Positions 55,201 through 64,000 of a DNA stretch of 64,000 nucleotides are shown here, one piece after another. Position 1 is the stretch's first letter, and each line of letters starts with the position of its first letter. A program made the translations under genes and the position numbers. Location of the stretch: positions 44,034,239 to 44,098,238 of the forward strand of contig NC_071389.1 of NCBI RefSeq assembly GCF_022682495.2. The letters are read 5' to 3'. Under the pieces are notes generated by a model that did no database searches, was not told where the DNA came from, and worked only from the letters and a program-made list of their open reading frames with translations. This DNA comes from Desmodus rotundus (lineage: Eukaryota; Chordata; Mammalia; Chiroptera; Phyllostomidae).

Positions 55201-58200
55201 TTTCATGCCTTACCATGTGATGATAATGTGACATTCCATCTCTATCAACCCATTGAATGGTCATATGTTTTAAATGTTCAGCATAACAAATTAAAAATAA
55301 TTATGAAAATTCACATTCAAATATAACAAAAAGAACCTTTCATTTCATTACTTTGCTAACAGTCATAAAGACAATATTATTAAGGAAAGCGAAATTAGGC
55401 TTACTTCCTAAGTAACTTAAAAAAGAAATAAACCTTCCTTTGTTTAAGAAATGTGGAGTTAGCAGAGAATAACCTCTTTTATTTATATACTCTATCAAGG
55501 CATTCCCTGATTTGCAACGTCCAGTTCTTCTGAAAACTATAAAAAGCTCAGCGCACCTTTTAATTTTTTTTGAATAAGTTATATAAAACTGTAAGAATTT
55601 GTGTCAGATGGCTATTTATTTAAAACACTAGAGTGTTATTTTTACAGTATACTCCTCTGGCCTGTACTAAAGACTGCAAATGATGCTAAACAAGCTAACA
55701 CTGAAATTTAAAAAAATATACAAAAAGGGACCAATCTGAAGGGGCAACTATAAGCATAAGTGTTGAAATTCTCTGGTATTGTCTACTTGGACATTCTTTG
55801 ATAGTGAAACAAATTATTTACTTTCATTTCATAATTACCTAATAAAAGAAATCCAATACATATTATATAGTTCTATATTACATAATTCCTAACTACATAA
55901 TTTCTAATATTAAGAAGATTCCCAAGGCACTTTTACATTTAGACAGCTCTGGGTACTAGCATACTAAAAGAAAAGAGTAAAGTAGAAATTTCTATAAAAA
56001 GGCCAGATCCCCAGGTAAGAAACATATAAAGCAAACTAGTTTGAGATGATAAAAACTAACAAAGTCCTCTTAAAATGAATGTATGACTTAGGAGGGGATT
56101 AAAGTTACTAACTTAGCAAAAATTTACATAAATATGTGCATGTGCTGACGTTCATTGTCTCTAACCAAAAAATAAAGCAAAACAAAAATGCCACCAAAAT
56201 AAAAAAAATTACACATAATATTAAGGAGTAGAGAAAGAGGGAAGCGCACCCAGTAAAAATATATAACTCAAACTCAAATTACAAAGAAAATAAGCTTCAA
56301 TCTATTTTTCAGGTATTACTTCAAGATAGTTAAAAACCTAATGAAAGTTTGAATACCTCAAGATATATAAAAAGATAATGTAGCTCTTGCCAAGAAACGG
56401 AAATGGAAAATGATATATATTCTAGGATATATAAATATATATTGATATATAACATATATTATGTATATATTAACTCAGTTTTCATTTAAACCACAACAAA
56501 TAATCAATGCTTATTAGGAATTTGAAACATGATTTAGTGATACAATCCTCTCTATGCATGAAGAAATACTCAGTCCTTAGGGAAAACCTGGTAATGGGCA
56601 AATCAGTTTTAATGCCTAAGATATTAAAAAATAGATTTAAGACTGATCATGCATAAACACACAAGGAATCAGTATATACTGGAAAACTGAAAGATGAGAA
56701 CTATTTCAACACATGGAAATAACTTTAATGTTTTAATAAATGTTTAGGGAAGGAAACAATACTTTTAGAAAAATTTTCCTCATTAATTTTTAGCAGTGAT
56801 AATTCAGTTACTTGTTCTACAATTTTACCTACCTCATTTCTCAAAACTGTTGGGAAAAGCTAACTATGTAAAGCCTAATTCTAATTAGCTCTAGGGAATT
56901 ACAGATTTAAAAGAAAACCACACAATTGGCGTAGAATACATAGACTCGAGATTTCTTCCAACTGGGAAATAATAAACATTCCAACTTCCCATTAAGATCC
57001 TCTAAAGCTTGTCATATTTGGAGAGTTGAAACCAATGAAGCCCATATATCAAGTTATACAGCATGGGAGAGAAGAAATCTCAAGGCTTCTTAAATTCTTG
57101 GGGTTACAACAGAAGTTAGCTGCTTTGCTGAATGGCTCAGGAAGCCTGCCCAGCTCCCTTCCCACATGAGTTTTAGAGGAGACGAGCCATAGCTGCTAGC
57201 CTGCCATGACTTAGTTAGCTTTTGGAGCTGACCTGCAGGGAATCCCAGCACTTTCCACTGCAAATTCTTCGCCAGCTGTTAAAGATCCTAAATACAGTCT
57301 AATGTGATACACTGGTTGAACCAGTTTCAGTTATGTCTCGTCAGAATCTGAAAGCTGGGATGACTGGGTGATTTGATTTACTTCAGGAAGAAGCAACATG
57401 ATATAATGAAAAGATTATACTTTTTGAGGTCAGAATGGTCTTTAGCTGGAATTCCTTCTCTGGCACTAAAATAGCAGTATCTTTGGGCAAGTTTACTAAA
57501 CATTTTCTGTGTCCTTGTTCTTTATCTATAATGGCATAACAAGAACAACAACAATACTAATGAAAACAACTATCTTACAGAGTTGCTGTAAAGATCTGCT
57601 GATCCTAGTAGTAATCATAGTACTTACTGGTCCTTAATACATGGTAGTCATTGGTACTCAAAGTGATAGACTAAACCATGGCTACCCAATTCAAGGCCTA
57701 CCACTGCAGAGATAGCTAAGTGGCATTCATATGCGTGTGTTATGGGAACTTAAATCCTGCTAATTTACTTACACACACTGTAAAATGCTCAGGGGCATGA
57801 GAGTTAACGGTAGATTTAACATCATTAATGATGCCAAAGTTTTCAAAGCATTGGTTACAAAGTAATTTTATGCTTTGTGTCTCTTTCCAATTCATCATTA
57901 GAAGCTGCTAGTTATTAATGCATTGTTGACCCATTTGTCTAAATCTCAAAAAGAACTTCTAATAAAATGACAGAAATCAAATCTTAAACAGAAACTTATA
58001 TTTCAAAACATATTTTAAAAGTTTAGTCATCAGGGAAGTTGAACTCATCGGATATGGTCTTCTGCTAGGCGTGATTTCAGTTGAGATTCCTGGTCTTTTA
58101 AGAGTACAATAAAAGTCTCATAATGATTGGTTTTAAGTGGTAAAATGAGATGAAAGGATCTTTTTATATAATAAGTTAAAACACAACATTTTACCTTTGT

Positions 58201-59321
58201 TAGAAAGTTCTGAGCTCTTCTTCTCAAACAGTTTTTGTTTTATTACTTTTGTCACTAGAAGAAAAAAATTTTCATGTTAAGAGTTAACATGGAATGTGAA
58301 TAATTTCTCATCTTGAAAGAATCAAAAAATAATTTGAAGTAATATATATGCCTACGTATAGACATCAAGTGCAAAATGCAATACATTGTATCTTATATAA
58401 AGAAATGAGTACTACAGAAAAAAAAGCCCAACTGCAGTTTTGAAGGTAGCTTCTTCCCCTTTACATGCAAGCGCAATCCCTGAAACAACACAACCTGGCA
58501 AACGATGTGTGGCTGCTACTCTTTCCAGCACACGTCCAGTAGTGATACATATGAAGAGGTCTAGCAAATTTAAATTTGGGAAAAATTAACACGCTTATCT
58601 CTAAAGTTGAAAATATTAAAATACATATCTAACTTTGCAAATGGGAATGGACAGACACCACTGTAAACTCAAAGTCTTCTTACTTAGTTCTTTTGTTTTC
58701 TGTATTTCGCTTTTTAAGAAACATGATCCACAGGAGACACCAATGAGATTTTCAAGCTTTCTATCGCTCTCCAAAGCCTAAAAGAAAGTCATTTTAAATG
58801 AGTTAAATTCTCTTCAAATATAATGTTACTGACAAATCTAGTGAAAATACTGTTTCCTTAATCTGAAAAACTTCAACTTCATAGTAGGGAATTTAACATT
58901 TCCTGGTTACGTCGACTATTGCGAGACTTAAATGCTTGCATAAACACAATTTATTAATTAGAAAGACTAAACATAATCTAAAAGTAAACAAAATTGGAAT
59001 TTTGGAAAAACTGGAATCTTAAACATAAAAGTAAACAAATTTACTTTTAAATATGCAAAAGCCAGGTATTGCTAAAATACTATGGTTTATTAATGATCAT
59101 ATAGAAAAAGAAATTCCCATGAAAAGTAATTTAAACATATGCCCTGCAAACTACTGAACTGGATTCTTTAAACTGGGGTTTCTTTCCTATTCTTTTTCAA
59201 ATGGGATAGTAGAAATATAAAATATGCCAAAAAAAAGCAAACCTGTATACTACTTAAGCCTTGCATTATTTCCACAATTTCTTCTGATGATTTCTCAATG
59301 TTAGATAGCAACACCATTAAT
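52168..59321 (-). CDS. ITGB3BP: ITGB3BP (CENP-R / NRIF3), last four coding exons, partial gene
   Basis: ITGB3BP is a small nuclear protein. It is the CENP-R subunit of the constitutive centromere network, and also a nuclear-receptor and beta3-integrin tail binding protein. Four minus-strand exons (59243-59321, 58684-58777, 58195-58254, 52168-52217) join in frame to 283 nt, the C-terminal 94 codons plus TGA. The peptide begins in the EEI.EIMQ.LSSIQ helix, continues through the KLENLIGVSC and KTKEL(M)TKV regions, and ends SYEFLKAILN, identical to the human C-terminus as I remember it. The final LKAIL is the LXXIL receptor-interaction motif described for NRIF3. The stretch just before it is diverged from human but of equal length. 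All four exons have AG/GT sites. The N-terminal exons were not found up to 64000 and should lie beyond the edge. The gene converges on ALG6, as in human 1p31. Confidence 0.93.
52480..52620 (+). mobile_element. L2 LINE 3' end
   Basis: GAGGGCAGGAGCGCGTCTGT, TTCACTGGTGTATCCCAATG and TATTCAGTAAATATTAAGTG are the L2 3' terminus. Confidence 0.65.
52700..53080 (-). mobile_element. L2 LINE fragment, antisense
   Basis: TCTGCCAAGGAGGAGCCCAG and GAGGGTGGAACAGCTGAGAC, with GACCTTAAAGGACAAG, look like reverse L2. It includes a perfect 13-bp tandem duplication at 52848-52873. Confidence 0.5.
53100..57370. other. ITGB3BP intron, no supported feature
   Basis: AT-rich DNA within the 5977-nt last ITGB3BP intron. 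A TA-rich low-complexity stretch lies at about 56410-56475. No interspersed repeat or exon could be named. Confidence 0.5.
57380..57660 (+). mobile_element. MIR SINE
   Basis: TTTGAGGTCAGAATGGTCTT, ATCTTTGGGCAAGTTTACTA and AGAGTTGCTGTAAAGATCTG are MIR landmarks. Confidence 0.7.
58195..58254 (-). CDS. ITGB3BP: ITGB3BP internal coding exon
   Basis: Encodes (M)TKVIKQKLFEKKSSELSNK. The first half matches human (MTKVNKQKLFEK); the second half is diverged but equal in length. The acceptor is CTTCTAG and the donor GTAAAA. Confidence 0.9.
58684..58777 (-). CDS. ITGB3BP: ITGB3BP internal coding exon
   Basis: Encodes ALESDRKLENLIGVSCGSCF then LKSEIQKTKEL plus one base of Met. It follows human ITGB3BP residue for residue in register. 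The acceptor is TCTTTTAG and the donor GTAAGA. Confidence 0.93.
59243..59321 (-). CDS. ITGB3BP: ITGB3BP internal coding exon (first one in window)
   Basis: Reads (A)TTA ATG GTG TTG CTA... and encodes LMVLLSNIEKSSEEIVEIMQ then GLSSIQ, matching the human helix preceding ALEGSRELEN. The acceptor on the minus strand is TTCATAG and the donor GTTTGC. The length, 79 nt, fits phase 1 at the 5' side. Confidence 0.92.
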
Positions 59322-59599
59322 CTATGAATAAAGAAAAAATATTTAGCAAGATCAAACATTTTAATACATTTTCAGAATTTTATTTCTTTTTACAGAATTT
59401 TACATTGTTTTCTGTTCCTTTTCTTTACATTTTCCAAAGTGATTAGAGATGTAAATGCTCCTCCTCCATTCCTTCATTCCTTTACAAACACAATACATAT
59501 TATCAACCATGCTGTCTTGTCGAGTTTCACGTTTTCTCATTCCCACTGAGCAGCAGCAGACTGTAGAACTAAGAAATGTCCAAACCTGTAGAGAAGTTT

Positions 59600-60850
59600 A
59601 TGAGTTTATTTGAGCCAAACTTGCATGTTGGGAAGCATGATCTCAAATGCCCTGGGAAATGAGTTTTGCTCTTTGTTTTACACAACTGGAATTAAGGAGG
59701 GAATGTAAAAAAGATTACCCGAAGGTGACAGAAAGCAAAATACAGGATAGTTAACAAGATTATGTACTCCCTTTTGTGTGACTATTTCTTCAAGAGGTCT
59801 GGAAAACAGGATTACTTCTGACAGTTCAAAGGTATGTTAACCTAGATGCACAAGAATAATAGACAGGGCTGCCTAAAAACATTTTACTAAAGAAGATATA
59901 GTCCATGTTCATTGCAGCGTTATTTACAATCACCAAGATTTGGAAGCAGCCCAAGCGTCCATCAGTAGATGAGTGGATGAAACAACTATGGGACATTTAC
60001 ACAATGGAATCCTACTCAGCCATAAAAAGAAAGAAAATTTTACCCTTTGCAACAGCAAGGATGGACCTAGAACATTATGCTAAGTGAAATAAGCCAGTCA
60101 GAGGAAGACAAATACCATATGATTTCACTCATATGTGGAATTTAATGAACTGAACTAACAAGGAAAATGGGGACAGACTCACAGATGGAGAGTAGATGAC
60201 AGCTAGTGGAGGGGGGGAGGTTAGGGAGTGGAGGGACTGAGCAAAAAGGAAACAGGACTCATGGACATGGACAACAGTGTGGTGATTGAGGGTGGGATGG
60301 AGTATAACGGGGCTAAATGGTAATGGGAAAATACAGTAACAAATATAAATAATTTTTTTTAACAGAAAGAATCCTAGAAGCCCAGAGGACCATTACCTTG
60401 TTACATCCCTTTTACATTCCTGGGAGAACTGGAGGACAGAGCCTCTCCACACTGTCTTACCACATCTTAAGGAACTGATGGTGCTTCCTGTTAACCCTCA
60501 GAGAATTGTGTGGGAAGGGCTGGATCCTGCAGGGTTGCCACCTCGAATGATTCCAAGGGGCTGTTTAGGTAAAGTAAGATGTCAATAGTGCCCCAGGAGT
60601 TGTGCAACGCAGCATCCCCGAAGGACCTACCAGCAATTCTCTCTCCTACTCTGAGACAGTTATTGAGGGGGTCAGCTAAGTACACTGCTTTGACAACAGC
60701 AGAAAGGTGTATGGACTGAGTATCAATTATCTGGGGAAATTGTTTTCAAGGTATCCTTCACATTCCTAAGCTTCTTCTGAAGGGAAACCTGTCTGTAATG
60801 CAGGACCAAGTGGACTAATGGATACTCCATTACTCCTCATTTATATTTTA
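59600..60850 (-). repeat. Possible LTR-like DNA split by an L1
   Basis: On the minus strand, GCAAGTTTGGCTCAAATAAA (about 59607-59627) resembles the poly(A)/R region of a retroviral-type LTR. GC-richer unassigned DNA lies beyond the L1 insertion (60365-60850). No viral gene is seen. The family is unknown and the call is weak. Confidence 0.3.
59879..60363 (+). mobile_element. L1 3' end (ORF2 C-terminus and 3'UTR), 5' truncated
   Basis: Encodes an ORF2 tail remnant (KRPSVDEWMKQLWDIYTMES then YSAIKRKK...), the standard L1 ORF2p C-terminal text. A 3'UTR follows with CATATGATTTCACTCATATG and a final A/T-rich tail. Confidence 0.88.
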
Positions 60851-60869
60851 ATTTCCTTTCTTCTCCTTC

Positions 60870-61620
60870 TATTTCTTCCTAGATGAAACTGACTGTTCTG
60901 CCATCTCGATGGCAACCAAATACATGGAATGGTTTTATCACAGTTGTCCAGCTGTTCAGTTTTGAGAAATTCAGGAAGTGTGTTCTCCTTTTCCACATCT
61001 TCTGACTCAGTGGGGAAGCCTTCATAATCTTTGGAGCTAAAGTGCTTGCTGAGCAGCTTTTGGGGGAAGTGTGGTTGCTATTGTCTCCATCCTAGACAAA
61101 ATGGCTATTCTCATATTTAATTTCACTTGTGCTGGAGGCTGGATTTTTACTACTGCTGATCCCATTTTCCTGTATTTTTAACGGGCGATTCAAACTCTAC
61201 TCTGCCTCCTTCAGACAGTATTATTTGCTAGTCACATGGTCTTTAATATCATCCTTATTTCCCTTGACTTTTACTTATATCTGAAAACCAACACTCTTAT
61301 TTCTGCCTGTATAATACATTTCTTGAGTTCATCGTGTTACAAAATTTCAGTTATTGTTGCTTCCTCTTTCAACGGTGAGTGAAAATATCAGTGGGTGCCA
61401 TTCATATTTTATAGAACACTACTTTTTAAAACACATTTACCTCCGGCTGGACTAAACTGGATCAAATCTTTCATGGCCTGGTGAACTGCACAGATGCTGA
61501 TGGGCACTGCATCCAGATACCCAGTGACTGCTGCCAGTTCTGTATTCTGGCCACAGGTCACTATAGTATAACTTAAGAAATCTGAAATCTTGGTCCTCCT
61601 TGAATAAATCCTTTGCTGTC
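60870..61620 (-). pseudogene. Unidentified protein-like minus-strand stretch, possibly a decayed retrocopy
   Basis: Minus-strand frames broken by stops and shifts keep protein-like text: GYLDAVPISICAVHQAMKDL at about 61460-61535, then SEGGRVEFESPVKNTGKW at about 61165-61225, and FPTESEDVEKENTLPEFLKT at about 60950-61025. I do not recognise the source gene. It may be a decayed retrocopy, an ERV-internal remnant, or chance. Confidence 0.25.
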
Positions 61621-62514
61621 AGTAAAAATGTAGCATCTAGTATTTTAGAAGTGTCTAGGTTAATTTTCTAAGATACTTTTAGAAAGAAACTATATCCTGT
61701 TGGTCTGGCACACAAAATGTTGTTTAAGATTTGACTTTTTCTTTCTTTCTTTCTTTTTTTTGCCAGATTGCCTTATCTCAGGGGCACATACTTATGATAT
61801 GTTAAGTATGAATACCTCCTTTTCTCTTGATAAAACCACATGCCCAAAATTTAGGATTTTAGGTGCATTTTCCAATTTGCTTAGAAAACACTCACTGTGA
61901 AATTCAGAGTTCTCTCATTTTCCTCAAAGAGAAAGTCTTATTACTCTGAAATTAGATGCTTCAGACGAATAAAATTCATGGGAGGGATGTATCCATTAAT
62001 TATTCTTTTCATTTCTTTCATAGTAATTCAGTCTCAAGAAAGTCATATATAATGTAACTCTCAAAACTATCATTCTGCTCATGTTTTGGGTTTTTTCCTA
62101 TCTTGACTGCTTTCAATTCTTTTCCATTCTTAACTTCAATTTAATATCATCATTTTCTTTTTCTCTATAAAGTTCCTCAGATGTGTTCTGAGTAGAGAAT
62201 TAAAACAAAAAGAAACTGTCACTGAATTGTTGGTTCTAACTCAAAATTGTGATGCAGGTGGCTAGCCAGCATTAACTCAGTTGCTGCTGTGCCACCCTAG
62301 ATATGGAAGAAGGGAGCCAAGGAAGGAGAGCAGGTAAGAAAGAAACCCAGGTGGTATCGTCGAGATTCCCTGGCACGCAACCCATGCTGACTATCACACT
62401 GACTGTGCAGGCACCGTGGATGTAGTGGGAGAAGAGGTGAAACCTCTAAAAGCATGATGATGGCCTTTAAAGATCCTGATTTCCCACCTTCTGTAACTTC
62501 CAATTGTTTGACCT

Positions 62515-62660
62515 CTGTGTTCCTCACCAAATTTTAAGTTCCATGAAGGCAACGACAGTGCCTATCTTATTTACTGTTGTAACTCAAGTTACCTAGCAGC
62601 ATAGTGTCTGTATTATGGTAAGCACTCAACAAATGTTTGATGAATGAATGAATATAATAA
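62515..62660 (+). mobile_element. L2 LINE 3' end
   Basis: AAGTTCCATGAAGGCAACGA, AGCACTCAACAAATGTTTGA and a TGAATGAATGAAT tail. Confidence 0.7.
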
Positions 62661-62774
62661 AAAACCTTATCTAATGATCATCCATCCCTAGATCCAAGTG
62701 AAATATGCTTATCTTTCAGTTTTCCTTTCACTTGCTTCCAGTCATAGACTTTATTGTTCAGTTCAATTAAATCA

Positions 62775-63105
62775 TTGAGAAAGTTGGGTGGGAGACACGA
62801 GGAGATGCTGGTTCAGGAGTACAAGCCTTCATTTATATTGTGAGATAAGTAAGTCCTGGAGATCTGATGTACAGCGTAGTGGCTATAGTTAAAAACACTT
62901 TATCGTATACTTGAAGTTTGCTAAGATAGTAGATCGTAAGCATTCTTACCACCAGAGAAAAAGGTAACTAAGTGAGGTGATAAATATGTTAATTAACTTG
63001 ATTGTGGTAATTATTTCACAATGTGCACTATATTCAATAACATTACACATTTTAAATACATACAATTTTATTTGTTAATTATATTTCAATAAAGCAGGGA
63101 ACAAT
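62775..63105 (+). mobile_element. L1 3'UTR fragment
   Basis: GATGTACAGCGTAGTGGCTA, the TGATAAATATGTTAATTAAC block and TTAATTATATTTCAATAAAG are the classic older mammalian L1 3' end. Confidence 0.75.
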
Positions 63106-63599
63106 TAAGAAAAAGACAAGAAAGTTAAATATCTCAGCCCCTTAACCCTCTGCCACACACATCTTTCTCATGTGCAATCTCGTATTTCCTACCTGTTTGG
63201 CTTTTTCACTCTGGTCTACACTGTAAAAGCTATAGAACCCTTACAACAGTATTGATGGTTAATATTATAAATACATGATTTTGCTGGGCCCCCAATGCTG
63301 CTTAGCTTCCCTGTTAGTCAATTTAGTAAGTATTTTATTTTTCTACAAACCACTGCTCAAAATAATGGTGTAAGCTAACCTCCACTTCCTCCGTACTGAA
63401 ATTAAGCGCTTTTATTAAGATCTCTGCCTTATGACTACACTAACACTATATTCTCAAAGGCCACAAATGAACTCTTAATTCATTCCATTGCTAAAAAATT
63501 AGCTGAAAGTCACTACCTATCAGAGATTGTATTTTTTACAGAGAAACGTAAAGAGGTCAGTGAACCTCTATTTATCTAAATCTATCTAAATGTATTACT

Positions 63600-63775
63600 T
63601 TGGATGATCACAGTGGGATTATAATAAAATATTGCTAACTTATTTTTTGGAACTCTAAGTTCAAGGCACTATACTTGTTACTTTACAAGCTGTATCTTAT
63701 TTTATCTTTAAAACAACACTGTAGTATTACCTCCATTTTCCAAATATGAAAACTGAAGCGCAAAGAAATAGTTTT
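63600..63775 (-). mobile_element. MIR SINE, antisense
   Basis: TCTTTAAAACAACACTGTAG and TATGAAAACTGAAGCGCAAA are reverse MIR. Confidence 0.65.
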
Positions 63776-64000
63776 TGTTTTTAATTGAAATTTATCTACA
63801 GATCACTGAATGGGCAGGAACAACCACTGAGTGGTCTTAAGCTGTTCTTCCACAAACTCCGAACTGAATGGAAATAAGGTTGACAGAAAATACACAGTTT
63901 CTTAAAAAAAAAAGAAATATATTTGACATATTGGTAAATTTAAGGTATATGACATGTTAATAAATTTACATATTGTAATATGACTGCCATTGTAGTGATA

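Noticed and set aside
59905..60087. 60-codon plus-strand frame
   Set aside because: It is the L1 ORF2 C-terminal remnant, 5' truncated.

Overview
This window is vertebrate nuclear DNA, almost certainly from a microbat. At least 17 tRNA-derived SINEs of the bat VES type are scattered through it in both orientations, several with clear target-site duplications. There are also two bat-style HAL1/L1 elements, ancient L2 and MIR fragments, and DNA transposons. The species cannot be named from sequence alone. There are no prokaryotic features: coding sequence is split into short exons with consensus splice sites, and nearly all open frames longer than about 60 codons lie in repeats or are chance frames.

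Two protein-coding genes were recognised, arranged tail to tail. ALG6 (plus strand, coding 11667-41874) is complete. Its 14 coding exons join in frame to 507 codons plus a stop, the length of human ALG6. A CpG island at about 6540-7260 is the likely promoter and non-coding first exon. ALG6 is the ER glucosyltransferase that adds the first glucose to the dolichol-linked oligosaccharide used for N-glycosylation. ITGB3BP (CENP-R/NRIF3, minus strand) contributes its last four coding exons between 59321 and 52168; its 5' exons must lie beyond the right edge. The gene order ALG6 then ITGB3BP in convergent orientation matches human chromosome 1p31.3.

Layout: 1-6100 is intergenic, with a Tigger-like element, two VES SINEs and an L2 fragment. 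6540-7260 is the CpG island. 7.3-11.6 kb is the presumed first ALG6 intron. 11.67-41.87 kb is the ALG6 coding part, with introns full of VES, L1, L2, MIR, mariner and HAL1 insertions. 41.9-52.2 kb is the convergent intergenic/3'UTR region, with a second HAL1-like copy and a small terminal-inverted-repeat element. 52.2-59.3 kb is the ITGB3BP 3' half. 59.3-64 kb is the next ITGB3BP intron, with an L1 3' end, possible LTR-like DNA and an unidentified protein-like minus-strand stretch.

The most notable points are a U12-type (minor spliceosome) intron 6 in ALG6 with near-perfect signals, a non-canonical GC-AG intron 8 in the same gene, a nearly full-length HAL1-like retroelement inside the U12 intron, and a possible alternative ITGB3BP 3' exon facing the ALG6 3' end. 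I found no clearly new multi-gene system.
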